The notes below the pieces were generated by a model, which saw only the letters and a program-made list of their open reading frames with translations, had not been told where the DNA came from and searched no databases. Both the position numbers and the translations under genes were made by a program. Source: Bog-532 sp963805255 (GTDB lineage: Bacteria; Actinomycetota; Actinomycetes; Streptosporangiales; Streptosporangiaceae). From it: a stretch of 64,000 bases of DNA. This document shows, piece by piece, positions 11,831 through 20,705 of the stretch; position 1 is the stretch's first letter, and each line of letters begins with the position of its first letter. The DNA lies in the NCBI GenBank assembly GCA_963805255.1, contig CAWDTK010000013.1:124001-188000 (forward strand). Direction: 5' to 3'.

Positions 11831-13651
11831 TCAGCCCGGATAGGCCGGGGCCAGGCCCGCTCCGACGACTCCGCTCCACAGCCCGCCCAGGCCCGCCAGA
11901 GTGGTCATCTGCCCGCTGGACAGCCCGGCGACCAGCGGGTTGGCGGAGCCGTCGGCGGTGATCGAGACCGTCCCCTCCTCGGCGGGCATCGGCACGAGCG
12001 TCTCGCCGTTGACGGCGACCTCGTCCAGCACCGGGTTGCCCGACAACCGGCTCAGCGCGATCACATGGTCCGCGTCATACCAGGTCAGAGCGGTAAAGTT
12101 GCCGTTTTGCGAGCTGATCGGGACCGCCGGGCCGACGAAGGCCTGCGATCCGGAGTGCACGATCGCGGCGAGCATGAGCTGCGACCCGCCGCTCCCGGTG
12201 ACGAGCATGGCGCAGCGCACCCCGTCCGGGGCCACCCTCAGCGCGGTGACCCGCTTACCGGACGGCAGCATGGTGGCCACCTCGACGGGCGCACCGCTGC
12301 GGCCGGGCACCAGCCAGACCTGGCCGTTGCCCGTCGCCCACAGGTTGTCGTGGGTGTCCCAGCTCAGGGAGGTGAAGGTGCCGGTGGCCCGCTGAGCCAG
12401 CCTGGCGCTCCCGGTCAGGCTGCCGGTGTAGAGGGCGCCGCCCGGGCCGAGCCCGGCCACGTAGTGACCGTTGGGCGAGATGGCGACCTGGGTGAGCGGG
12501 ATCTGTCCCGTCCCCGCCTGGCCGGGCGCCGACGCCCCCTGCGGCGCGTTGGCCTGTACGGTGCCGGACAGCGAGCGCACCGCACCCCGGCTGTCGGCGT
12601 AGTAGAAGCTGGCGTGCGCCGCCGCGGAGGGAACGTAGCTGCTGTAGGAACCGATCTGCTGGACGGGGCTGCCCGATCCGGGCAGCGTCCACGGCGTCCC
12701 GTTGACCTCCAGCTCCACCGACTGGATCGACGGCTCATCCGAACTGGAGCCGGCCAGGGTCCACAGCAGCTGGGCGGACATCTGCCGAAGGGCCTGGCCG
12801 CTGGCGCTGGCCACTGGGCCGCTGAGGTTCACGATGGCGATGCCGCCGTCGAGGGACACGTTCACCAGCCTGGTGCCCGGCGGGAACGCCGTCTGCGCGG
12901 CATTGAGCAGCCAGCCCGACGGCTTGGCCAGCAGCACCTGCAGGAGCTGGGTGACCAGATCCGCGGGGGTGGCCTCCTGCGGCACGTACACCGGATCGGG
13001 CAGGAGCACCTGCATCGCGGGGTCGAAGAAGTAGATGTTGCGCGGCTGGTAGACGTGCAGGAAGTCAGCCTCGGTCAGCAGCACGACGCTGGGCAGGCTG
13101 GAGATCCGCCACTCCCCGTCCTGGCGCATGAGAACGAACTTCTCCTGCGCCGCGGACTGGCCCTGCGATGAGATCGCGTACTGCCCGGTGCCCGACACCG
13201 TGCCCAGGACCGGGCCGCTGACCTCGACCACGGTCGTGGCGGCCGTCCTGCCCGGATACGGCGAGCCGCGCACCGGGGTGACGATGCTCGGGCTCTGGCC
13301 GAAGACCGTCACCGCCCATCCCGGGTGCCAGCGGCCGCTGGCCGCCGGGAGCAGGTACTCGCGCGCGACCGCGTGACCGCTGGCGAAGCTGGCGTTGGCG
13401 GCCAGGAAGCCCGACACGATCTGCTGCGGTGTCCAGCCGTGCCGGGGCGGGACCGGGATCGGCTGCAGATAGTACTGGCCGCCGCCCGTACCGCCCTGCG
13501 TGACGTTCACGGCCTGCACATGACCGCTGGTCGGCACGGTGACACACCCGGCGAGCAGGAGCCCGCACGCCACCGTGACCGCCGCCAGCCACGCCGTTCG
13601 TCCCCGCCCTGCCTGTCCCCGCCCTGCCTGTCCCCGCCCTGCCTGCCCCAT
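11831..13651 (-). CDS. lpqB: Lipoprotein LpqB, partner of the MtrAB two-component system
   Basis: LpqB is a membrane-anchored lipoprotein that interacts with the sensor MtrB. A signal peptide with lipobox LLLAGC places the acylated Cys at about residue 35. A GerMN-type domain follows (region ending LVNVSLDGGIAIVNLSG), then a beta-propeller-like C-terminal region. The ATG at 13651 lies 10 bases after the mtrB stop, as expected for coupling; a longer frame would run into mtrB. The segment before the hydrophobic core is a threefold QAGRG repeat encoded by a 15-bp tandem repeat. Order mtrA-mtrB-lpqB is conserved in actinomycetes. Confidence 0.93.
   Translation of the reverse strand: MGQAGRGQAGRGQAGRGRTAWLAAVTVACGLLLAGCVTVPTSGHVQAVNVTQGGTGGGQYYLQPIPVPPRHGWTPQQIVSGFLAANASFASGHAVAREYLLPAASGRWHPGWAVTVFGQSPSIVTPVRGSPYPGRTAATTVVEVSGPVLGTVSGTGQYAISSQGQSAAQEKFVLMRQDGEWRISSLPSVVLLTEADFLHVYQPRNIYFFDPAMQVLLPDPVYVPQEATPADLVTQLLQVLLAKPSGWLLNAAQTAFPPGTRLVNVSLDGGIAIVNLSGPVASASGQALRQMSAQLLWTLAGSSSDEPSIQSVELEVNGTPWTLPGSGSPVQQIGSYSSYVPSAAAHASFYYADSRGAVRSLSGTVQANAPQGASAPGQAGTGQIPLTQVAISPNGHYVAGLGPGGALYTGSLTGSARLAQRATGTFTSLSWDTHDNLWATGNGQVWLVPGRSGAPVEVATMLPSGKRVTALRVAPDGVRCAMLVTGSGGSQLMLAAIVHSGSQAFVGPAVPISSQNGNFTALTWYDADHVIALSRLSGNPVLDEVAVNGETLVPMPAEEGTVSITADGSANPLVAGLSSGQMTTLAGLGGLWSGVVGAGLAPAYPG
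13601..13645. repeat. Three tandem 15-bp units inside lpqB
   Basis: TCCCCGCCCTGCCTG occurs three times without change (13601, 13616, 13631), coding for repeated GRGQA in the n-region of the LpqB signal peptide. Confidence 0.85.
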
Positions 13652-13661
13652 CCGGGGCGCG

Positions 13662-15596
13662 CTAGCCACGTGTGGCCACCCCGGTCCCGCCGACAGGGTT
13701 GGCGCGGCCGAGCGGCCCGGTCTCATCACCGGAGACCGCCCCCGGTGGCGGGGCCGTGGCCCCGAGGACCAGACCGCCGGAGACCACGTTGCCGAGGCCC
13801 GGGACGACGTTGGTGTCGTCGGGGACCAGCGGCAGCGGCGAGCCGACGAGTTTCTGCCCGGCGACGCGCGGGATCGTGAGCCGGAAGACGGAGCCCTTCC
13901 CCGGCACGCCCCACGCCTGCAGCCATCCGCCGTGCAGCTGGGCGTCCTCCAGCGCGATGGCCAGGCCGAGCCCGGTTCCGCCGGTCGTGCGGGCGCGGGC
14001 CGGGTCGGCGCGCCAGAAGCGGTCGAAGACGAGCTGGTCCTGTCCTGGTTTCAGGCCCACCCCGTGGTCACGCACCGCGACCGCGACCGCGTCACGGTCG
14101 CCGGCCACGCTGACGATGACGTCGTTTCCCTCCCCGTGCTCGACCGCGTTGACGAGCAGGTTGCGCAGGATGCGCTCGACCCGGCGGCGGTCCGCGTCGG
14201 CCATGCACGGCTCGGCGGGCAGCCGGAACTCGATCCGGCCGCCGCGGCGCTCGGCAAGCTGCTGCGCGTCGTCAGCGGCCCGCCGCACGAGATCGCTGAT
14301 ATCGACGGAGTCGGCGTCGAGGGTGGCGGCGTTCGCGTCGTGCCGGCTGATCTCCAGCAGGTCCTCGAGCAGGTCCTGGAAGCGTTCGAGCTGTCCCTGC
14401 AGCAGCTCGGCCGAGCGGGCCGCGGAGACATCGAAGGTGTCCTTGGCCTCGAGCAGCACCTCGGCGGCCATCTTGATCGTGGTCAGCGGGGTCCGCAGCT
14501 CGTGTGAGACGTCGGAGACGAACTGCCGCTGCAGCTTGGACAGCTCTTCGAGTTCGCGGAGCTTTTCCTGCAGGCTCGCCGCCATGTCGTTGAAGGACGT
14601 CGCGAGCGCGGCCAGGTCGTCGGCGCCGCGGACCCGCATCCGTTCCTCGAGGCGGCCCGCGGTCAGCCGCTGCGCCGCCTGCGCCGCGTGCCGGACCGGG
14701 ATGACCACCCACCGCGTCACCAGCGAGGCGATCACGGCGAGCAGCACGATCAGCGCCAGCCCGGCTCCGATCAGGGTGCCCTGGACCAGCTGGAGCGTCT
14801 GCTGCTCCTGCCGCATCGGGAACAGGTAGTAGAGCTGGTAGTAGTTGCCCAGCGGCGTCCCGACCGCGAGCCCGGGCTGGCTGGTGCGGCCCAGCGCCGA
14901 CACGATCATCGTCGGCGCGTAGTACATCTTGCTGGCCCCGCCGTGGTCCTGCTCCGCCGCCACACTGGCCGCCAGGGCGGCGGGGATGCTCGCCGCGGGA
15001 TCGGCACCGCCCGACACACCCTGGGTGTAGACGGGGGAGGCGACCCGGCCCTGGCTCACCTCGATCACGACGTCATAGGTGCTGTTGCTGCCGCTGGCGT
15101 TCTGCAGTTCCTGCGCGGTCGGGTAGAGGAAGCTGTCGGCGACCGCGGCAGACGAGGGCGACCGGCTGAGCCCGGGACTGCTCTGGGCCACGGTCAGGCC
15201 CTGCGACACCTGGGCCGTCGCGGACCTCTCCTTGTTCAGCAGCAGCCCGTCGGAGATCTGCTGGGTGAGGAAGAAGCCGAGCACGACGATGACCAGAGCC
15301 GACAGGGCCAGCGTCGTGGTGACGACCCGCAGCTGGAGCGACCGGCGCCAGCGGAAGCGCAGCTCCTCCGCCCGTGCACGCTGCCACTTCCGCCCCGCGC
15401 GCAGGACCCGCTTCGCACGGCGGGGCAGCCGGCGTGCGGCCAGTTTCGCGAGCCGCGACTGGCGGACGACCTTGTACCAGCCCTTGCGCTTCCGGCGCGG
15501 GGGCGCACCACCGACGCGGGCCGCGCCACCGGCACCCGGCTCGCCCCGGCCCTTCTGCGTGTCGGCGGCTGAGCTAGGCGCAGGCCCCCCCGTCAT
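13662..15596 (-). CDS. mtrB: Sensor histidine kinase MtrB
   Basis: A 644-residue membrane kinase that phosphorylates MtrA and coordinates cell division, cell-wall and developmental genes. A basic N-terminal tail is followed by a first membrane helix (about 90-112), an extracytoplasmic domain, a second helix (about 258-282), a HAMP linker, the HisKA box FVSDVSHELRTPLTT and an HATPase domain (LVNAVEHGEG ... DHGVGL ... GGTGLGLAIA). The ATG at 15596 starts MTGGPAP. It lies downstream of mtrA across a 140-base spacer filled with tandem repeats. The N-terminal basic stretch before helix 1 is long. Confidence 0.95.
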   Translation of the reverse strand: MTGGPAPSSAADTQKGRGEPGAGGAARVGGAPPRRKRKGWYKVVRQSRLAKLAARRLPRRAKRVLRAGRKWQRARAEELRFRWRRSLQLRVVTTTLALSALVIVVLGFFLTQQISDGLLLNKERSATAQVSQGLTVAQSSPGLSRSPSSAAVADSFLYPTAQELQNASGSNSTYDVVIEVSQGRVASPVYTQGVSGGADPAASIPAALAASVAAEQDHGGASKMYYAPTMIVSALGRTSQPGLAVGTPLGNYYQLYYLFPMRQEQQTLQLVQGTLIGAGLALIVLLAVIASLVTRWVVIPVRHAAQAAQRLTAGRLEERMRVRGADDLAALATSFNDMAASLQEKLRELEELSKLQRQFVSDVSHELRTPLTTIKMAAEVLLEAKDTFDVSAARSAELLQGQLERFQDLLEDLLEISRHDANAATLDADSVDISDLVRRAADDAQQLAERRGGRIEFRLPAEPCMADADRRRVERILRNLLVNAVEHGEGNDVIVSVAGDRDAVAVAVRDHGVGLKPGQDQLVFDRFWRADPARARTTGGTGLGLAIALEDAQLHGGWLQAWGVPGKGSVFRLTIPRVAGQKLVGSPLPLVPDDTNVVPGLGNVVSGGLVLGATAPPPGAVSGDETGPLGRANPVGGTGVATRG

Positions 15597-15660
15597 CGTT
15601 CATCGGGAGCAGCATAAGCCGCTCCCGCTGGTTCAGCCAGGGTTTCACCGGCGAACCGGG

Positions 15661-15745
15661 ACGTCCGGCCGGGCGGCACGTCCGGCCGGGCGGCACGTCC
15701 GGCCGGGCGGCACGTCCGGCCGGGCGGCACGTCCGGTCAGGCGGG
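15661..15745. repeat. Five tandem 17-bp units between mtrA and mtrB
   Basis: ACGTCCGGCCGGGCGGC repeats at 15661, 15678, 15695 and 15712, with a diverged fifth copy from 15729 that runs into the mtrA stop codon. Each unit contains the palindrome CCGGCCGG, so transcripts could form serial hairpins. Confidence 0.88.
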
Positions 15746-16414
15746 GCCGGCCTTGTAACCGACGCCACGCACGGTCACGACGACCTCCGGCCGCTCCGGG
15801 TCCTTTTCGATCTTGGCCCGCAGCCGCTGGACATGCACGTTGACCAGCCTGGTGTCGGCGGCGTGCCGGTAGCCCCAGACCTGCTCGAGCAGCACCTCGC
15901 GGGTGAAGACCTGGCGCGGCTTGCGGGCCAGGGCCACCAGAAGGTCGAATTCGAGCGGGGTGAGGCTCAGCGCCTCGCCGTCCCGTTTGACCGAATGGCC
16001 GGCCACGTCGATGCTGATGTCCCCGATCTGGAGCATCTCCGGCGCCGGCTCGTCGGTCCGGCGCAGCCGGGCCCGGATCCGGGCCACCAGTTCCTTGGAC
16101 TTGAACGGCTTGACCAGGTAGTCGTCCGCGCCCGACTCAAGGCCCAGGACGACGTCCACCGTGTCGGTCTTGGCCGTCAGCATGACGATCGGTATCCCGG
16201 ACTCGGTCCGGATCTGGCGGCAGACATCGATCCCGTCGGTGCCCGGCAGCATCAGGTCCAGAAGCACCAGATCCGGCCGGGTGTCACGGAACATGTCCAG
16301 CGCCTTGTCGCCGTCGGAGACAAAGGTCGGCTCGAAGCCTTCGCCGCGGAGCACGATCCCGAGCATTTCTGCGAGGGCCGCGTCGTCATCGACGACCAGC
16401 ACACGTCCTTTCAT
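15737..16414 (-). CDS. mtrA: Response regulator MtrA
   Basis: A 225-residue OmpR-family regulator acting on DNA with MtrB as its kinase. The receiver domain has DDD at 9-11, the phospho-Asp53 in LVLLDLMLPG, Thr in VMLTAKT and Lys in LVKPF. The winged-helix domain covers about 130-222 (LTPLEFDLLVALARKPRQVFTREVLLEQVWGY). The ATG at 16414 gives the family N-terminus MKGRVLVVDDD; the frame is open further upstream but without homology. It is first in the mtrA-mtrB-lpqB operon and divergent from the ABC exporter operon. Confidence 0.96.
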   Translation of the reverse strand: MKGRVLVVDDDAALAEMLGIVLRGEGFEPTFVSDGDKALDMFRDTRPDLVLLDLMLPGTDGIDVCRQIRTESGIPIVMLTAKTDTVDVVLGLESGADDYLVKPFKSKELVARIRARLRRTDEPAPEMLQIGDISIDVAGHSVKRDGEALSLTPLEFDLLVALARKPRQVFTREVLLEQVWGYRHAADTRLVNVHVQRLRAKIEKDPERPEVVVTVRGVGYKAGPA

Positions 16415-16648
16415 GGCCCTATAGTTCCACGTGATCGGGCTTGGGGAGGCCAGTGCGGGAATGCCGGGGGCCGCGACCACCCCGGCGCGGGCCCCTTTTG
16501 CCGCGTCCGCCACCCCTCCGGCCCGGCTCCCGGACACCGCCGGGGACCTGCCGCACCTGCATTCCGCAGGTAGGCCGGGCGGGGTATGCTATACATCTGG
16601 ATGGTGTCCTATATTCTTGTGTAGTTCGGCGGACGGAGACAGTCGCCT
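16415..16648. promoter_or_regulatory. Divergent region mtrA / ABC exporter operon
   Basis: These 234 bases must hold both promoters. The stretch 16580-16625 is unusually AT-rich for this window and contains GTAT-GCT-ATAC (16584-16594) plus TCCTATATTCTTG, a reasonable place for the exporter promoter and for binding by the TetR protein encoded at the end of that operon. The operator itself cannot be fixed by eye. Confidence 0.4.
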
Positions 16649-17566
16649 GTGGGAGCTACGGCCATACGCACGGAGGGGCTGACCAAGCGCTACGGCGATG
16701 TCGCGGCCCTTGATCACCTCGATCTTGAGATTGCCCAGGGCGAGGTGGTCGGCTACCTCGGCCCCAACGGCGCTGGTAAGACCACGACGATCCGCCTGCT
16801 GCTGGGGCTCATCAACCCGACAGGGGGGCGCGGCGAGATCTTCGGTCTCGACTGCCAGCGCCAGCCCGTCGAGACCCACCGCCGCCTTGCTTTCGTGGCC
16901 GGCGAGGCAAACCTGTGGCCGTCCCTTACCGGCGCCGAGACCCTCCACCTCCTCGGGCGCGTCCAGGGCCATGTCGACGAGGCTTACCGGGACGAGCTGG
17001 TTACCCGGTTCGACCTCGATCCTGCCAAGAAGGTCCGTGCCTACTCCAAGGGGAACCGGCAGAAGGTCATCCTGATTGCCGCCCTGATGACCCGCGCCGA
17101 CCTGCTCGTCCTCGACGAGCCGACGAGCGGGCTCGATCCGCTGATGGAGCAGGCGTTCCGGCACAGCATCCGCGAGGCACGCGATCGCGGCCAGACCGTC
17201 TTCCTGTCCTCGCACATCCTGAGCGAGGTCGAGGCGCTGTGTGACCGGGTGGGCATCCTGCGAGCGGGAAAACTCGTGGAGATAGGGACGCTGGCGCAGC
17301 TGCGGCATCTCAGCGCGCTCACCGTGGAGGCGACCTTCGACGGTGCGGTCCCCGACCTTTCGGGCGTGCCCGGGGTGATCTCGGCAGCGGCAGCCGGGCG
17401 GGTGGTCCGCTGTCACGTGCGCGGACCGGTCGCGCCGCTGCTGAAGGTCCTGGCCGCCGCCGGCGTCACGGAGCTGATAAGCCGCGAGCCCTCACTCGAG
17501 GAGCTGTTCCTCGCGCAGTACGGCGGCCACCGCCAGGAGCAGGGGGCGCAGCAGAGTGTCCATTGA
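16649..17566 (+). CDS. ABC transporter ATP-binding protein
   Basis: A 305-residue ATPase of the drug-export (DrrA/CcmA-like) class. Walker A GPNGAGKTTT is at residues 38-47. The signature loop is YSKGNRQKV in place of LSGGQ, as in several exporters of this subgroup. Walker B is LLVLDEPTSGLDPL. A C-terminal extension after the H-loop (LSSHILSEVE) is typical of heterologous antibiotic exporters. The GTG at 16649 follows a GGAG motif. The stop overlaps the permease start by 11 bases, so the two are translationally coupled. Confidence 0.93.
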   Translation: MGATAIRTEGLTKRYGDVAALDHLDLEIAQGEVVGYLGPNGAGKTTTIRLLLGLINPTGGRGEIFGLDCQRQPVETHRRLAFVAGEANLWPSLTGAETLHLLGRVQGHVDEAYRDELVTRFDLDPAKKVRAYSKGNRQKVILIAALMTRADLLVLDEPTSGLDPLMEQAFRHSIREARDRGQTVFLSSHILSEVEALCDRVGILRAGKLVEIGTLAQLRHLSALTVEATFDGAVPDLSGVPGVISAAAAGRVVRCHVRGPVAPLLKVLAAAGVTELISREPSLEELFLAQYGGHRQEQGAQQSVH

Positions 17567-19202
17567 GCTCGCGGCCCGGGCGCCGGGCCGGATGGGACGG
17601 TCGCCCGGCACCGTCGTCGCCTGGCTGACCGCCCGCAAATCCGTCCGTTCGGGGGTCATCTGGGGATACATCTTCGGCATCGCCATCGCCTCGTCGGCCG
17701 TCAGCTACACCAGGATCTACAAGACGCCGGCGCAGCGAGACGCGCTGGCGGCAGCCTACGGATCGAACAAGGCGACGAGCGCCCTGTTCGGGCCGGCCCC
17801 GCAGCTCCAGACCGTTGCCGGCTTCACCGTCTTCAAGATCTCGATGACGCTCATGTTCCTCGGCGCCGTGTGGGGACTGCTGACCAGCACCAGGCTGCTG
17901 CGCGGCGAGGAGGACAACGGGCGGTGGGAACTCCTGCTCGCCGGCCAGATCACCCGCAGAGGTGCCGCCGTCCAGGCGCTCGGCGGCCTGAGCGCCGGCG
18001 TCTTCACCTTGTGGGCGCTCACTGGCCTCCTTACCGTGCTCACCGGCCTGGACTCGAGCGTCGGCATCGCGGCCGGAGCGGCGCTCTACTTCGCCCTTGC
18101 CATGGCGGCGACCGCGGTCATGTTCCTGGCGGCCGGCGCGCTCACCAGCCAGCTGGCCGCCACCCGCCGTCAGGCCGCCTCCTATGCCGCGTGGTTCCTC
18201 GGGGTTAGCTACGCCGTGCGGATGATCGCCGACGCGGGAGTGGGCCTGCACGGGCTGATCTGGGCATCCCCGCTCGGCTGGGTGGAGGAACTCCAGCCGC
18301 TCACCGCGCCCCAGCCACTGGCGCTGCTGCCGGTTATCGCCTTCACCGCGGTGCTGGCCGCCGTCGCCGTGCGGCTGGCCGGAACCCGCGACGTGGGGGC
18401 GGGCGTCGTGCCAGACCGGGCGAGCGGCCGGCCGCATCTGCGGCTGCTCTCCGGGCCCACCGGCCTTGCGATCCGGCTGGCCCGGCCCGCCGTGCTGAGC
18501 TGGTGGGCAGCGATCGCGGTCTCGGGACTGCTGTTCGGGCTCATCGCCAGATCAGCCGGCACAACTATCTCGGGGGCATCGGTGCAGCAGGTATTCTCGA
18601 AGCTCGGCGCGCCGGGGACCGGTGCCGACGCGGCGCTCGGCGTGTGCTTCCTCATCCTGGCGGTATTGGCCGCATTCGCCGCCGCCGGCCAGATCACCGC
18701 GGCACGCTCGGAAGAGTCAGCGGGACGGCTCGATCACCTCCTGGCCCGTCCGGTCTCTCGTTCCTGGTGGCTTGCCGGGCGGCTCCTGGTGGCCGTCGTC
18801 GCCCTGCTGGCAGGCGGCGTGGCGGCAGGTGTCTTCGCCTGGCTCGGCGCGGCCAGCCAGCACGCCGGGCTGAGCTTTGGCACGCTGGTGGAGGCGGGCC
18901 TGAATGTCGTCCCGCCCGCCATCGCCATCCTGGGCATCAGCGTGCTGCCGCTCGGGCTACGGCCCCGGGTAACGCCGATCGCCGTCTACGCATTGCTGGG
19001 CTGGTCGCTGCTCGTCGTCATCATCGGCGGTATCGGCGCCACCAGCCACTGGGTACTCGACACCTCGGTCTTCCATCAGATGGCGTCAGCCCCCGCCGTG
19101 CCGCCACACTGGGAGGCAAATGGCGTCATGGTCGCTATCGGTGTCGCGAGCGCCCTGACCGGCGGCATCGCGTTCAATCGACGGGACTTGCAAGGAGAAT
19201 GA
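17556..19202 (+). CDS. ABC-2 type permease, polyketide-antibiotic-exporter-like
   Basis: A 548-residue integral membrane protein with roughly twelve hydrophobic segments arranged in two similar halves, separated by a polar stretch near residues 270-300. Each half carries an ABC-2-like signature (LLRGEEDNGRWELLLAGQIT and ARSEESAGRLDHLLARPVS), indicating an internal duplication so that one chain forms the whole channel. It works with the ATPase just upstream; substrate is unknown. The GTG at 17556 lies inside the end of the ATPase gene. Its own stop overlaps the TetR start as ATGA. Confidence 0.88.
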   Translation: MSIELAARAPGRMGRSPGTVVAWLTARKSVRSGVIWGYIFGIAIASSAVSYTRIYKTPAQRDALAAAYGSNKATSALFGPAPQLQTVAGFTVFKISMTLMFLGAVWGLLTSTRLLRGEEDNGRWELLLAGQITRRGAAVQALGGLSAGVFTLWALTGLLTVLTGLDSSVGIAAGAALYFALAMAATAVMFLAAGALTSQLAATRRQAASYAAWFLGVSYAVRMIADAGVGLHGLIWASPLGWVEELQPLTAPQPLALLPVIAFTAVLAAVAVRLAGTRDVGAGVVPDRASGRPHLRLLSGPTGLAIRLARPAVLSWWAAIAVSGLLFGLIARSAGTTISGASVQQVFSKLGAPGTGADAALGVCFLILAVLAAFAAAGQITAARSEESAGRLDHLLARPVSRSWWLAGRLLVAVVALLAGGVAAGVFAWLGAASQHAGLSFGTLVEAGLNVVPPAIAILGISVLPLGLRPRVTPIAVYALLGWSLLVVIIGGIGATSHWVLDTSVFHQMASAPAVPPHWEANGVMVAIGVASALTGGIAFNRRDLQGE

Positions 19203-19870
19203 CCAGCGGCCACCCAGATCCGCCCGCAGCGGCGATGTACTCGCCCGGCGAGGGAGCCGCCGCGTTCGAGGATCTCACCGCTCGTGCCCGGATCCGCGAA
19301 GCAGCCCTCCGGCACTTCGCAGACGAGGGGTACGAACGTGCCACCATCCGAAGCATCGCCCAGACCGCCGGCGTGTCGCCCGGACTGCTCCGGCACCACT
19401 TCGGGTCAAAGGAGGAACTGCGCAGGGCATGCGATGAATACGTGTCCGGGATGCTGCGCCGCGTCAACGCCCAGCTCCTCGGTGATCCGGGCGACGCGGC
19501 CGGCGCCCATCGCGCATCAAAGCGGTTCCAGCGGTATATCGCGCGTGCTCTGGTCGACGGGTCCGCCACGGCAGGGCCCATCTTCGACGAGATGGTGACC
19601 CTGACCGAGCAGTGGCTCGCACGTGCCGACGAAACCCGCCCCGATCCGCCCGCCGTCGACCGGAGGATCAGGGCCGCGCTGGTCACGGCCATGGCAGTTG
19701 GCATCCCGCTGCTCCAGGAGCACGTGTCCCGGGCGATGGGCACCGACATGTTCGCACCCGAAGGTGACCGGCTGCTCGCCCTCGGGCTGCTGGACATCTA
19801 CTCCCACAAGCTCATCAACGAGGAAACTGCCTCCGCCGCGGAAGCCGGGTTCGGCACGCCACAGAGCTAG
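19199..19870 (+). CDS. TetR-family transcriptional regulator
   Basis: A 223-residue repressor-type protein. The N-terminal helix-turn-helix is at about residues 27-75 (IREAALRHFADEGYERATIRSIAQTAGVSPGLLRHHFGSKEEL), followed by an all-helical ligand domain. The ATG at 19199 shares four bases with the permease stop and has AAGGAGA at ideal distance. Being third gene of the exporter operon, it most likely represses that operon and is released by the exported compound or a relative. It ends 19 bases from the convergent phosphoglucomutase gene. Confidence 0.9.
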   Translation: MTSGHPDPPAAAMYSPGEGAAAFEDLTARARIREAALRHFADEGYERATIRSIAQTAGVSPGLLRHHFGSKEELRRACDEYVSGMLRRVNAQLLGDPGDAAGAHRASKRFQRYIARALVDGSATAGPIFDEMVTLTEQWLARADETRPDPPAVDRRIRAALVTAMAVGIPLLQEHVSRAMGTDMFAPEGDRLLALGLLDIYSHKLINEETASAAEAGFGTPQS

Positions 19871-19889
19871 TCACGTGGGAAAATGGGAC

Positions 19890-20693
19890 CTATTCAGCGC
19901 GCTCCCGGGCCTTCTTTATGGCCAGCCGGCCGTTGGCCAGTGCGCTGAGGTCAACGTCGTCGAGCGTGGTGACCACGATGTCGGCGTGCGCTGCGGCCAG
20001 GAGCCCGGCGTCATTGGCACGTGCGATTCCGATCGCCGCCATGTCGCCGGCCTTGGCCGCCTGGACGCCCACCGGGGCGTCCTCTATCACGATCGAGTCC
20101 TCGGGTGCGGTCCCGAGCTCATGCGCTGCGGTGAGGAACATCTCGGGATGCGGCTTTCCGTGCGCGAAGTCCCGGCCCGACACGTCGGCGTCGAAGAACT
20201 CGAGCAGCGTCAGCCCGGGCCGCAGCGACGCGGACACGATCGCGTGCTCCTGCGCGAAGCTGTCGAGCCTTATCTGCCGCAGGAACAGCTCGGCGTTCTT
20301 GGAGGAGGAGGCGGCGGCCACCCCGATCCCGGCGTCCTTGACGGCGATGATGAGGCGCAGCGCGTCGGGGTATGCGGTGAAGTCGCCGGCTTCGATCAGC
20401 CGGACCACCATCGCCTGCTTCCGGCCGGCGTACTCGGCGAGACGCCTGCCGTCGTCATCGGGGACGTGGAAGTAGGCCAGTGCCGCGCGCGCGCCGCTCA
20501 TCCGGGGCTTGCCGGACATCTGCTCCTCGTAGACGCGGGACGTGAACGCGTCCGGCGACCAGCTCGTCCGGTTGCGGATGTCGCTCCAGTCCGACTCCAT
20601 CAGCTGGCGCAGCGACTCACGCCATGCTTTCTGGTGCGGCGAGTCGACGAGCACTCCGTCGACGTCGAAAATCGCTCCCCGGAACGTCGGCAC
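19890..20693 (-). CDS. pgmB: Beta-phosphoglucomutase-like HAD hydrolase
   Basis: A 267-residue HAD-superfamily enzyme. Motif I is FDVDGVLVDS (nucleophile and acid/base Asp), with a helical cap domain, motif II in AAASSSKN, Lys in GKPHPEMF and motif IV in IVIEDAPVGVQAAKAG. Beta-phosphoglucomutase turns beta-glucose-1-phosphate into glucose-6-phosphate. It is 12 bases downstream of the GH65 phosphorylase, whose product is beta-glucose-1-phosphate, which supports this role over a generic phosphatase. The same pairing is known in mycobacteria. Confidence 0.87.
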   Translation of the reverse strand: MPTFRGAIFDVDGVLVDSPHQKAWRESLRQLMESDWSDIRNRTSWSPDAFTSRVYEEQMSGKPRMSGARAALAYFHVPDDDGRRLAEYAGRKQAMVVRLIEAGDFTAYPDALRLIIAVKDAGIGVAAASSSKNAELFLRQIRLDSFAQEHAIVSASLRPGLTLLEFFDADVSGRDFAHGKPHPEMFLTAAHELGTAPEDSIVIEDAPVGVQAAKAGDMAAIGIARANDAGLLAAAHADIVVTTLDDVDLSALANGRLAIKKARERAE

Positions 20694-20705
20694 GTTTCCT
20701 GCCCC

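Noticed and set aside
14688..15572. Long plus-strand frame opposite mtrB (294 codons)
   Set aside because: It is the antisense shadow of a well-conserved histidine kinase, with composition driven by third-position GC; no domain or ribosome site.
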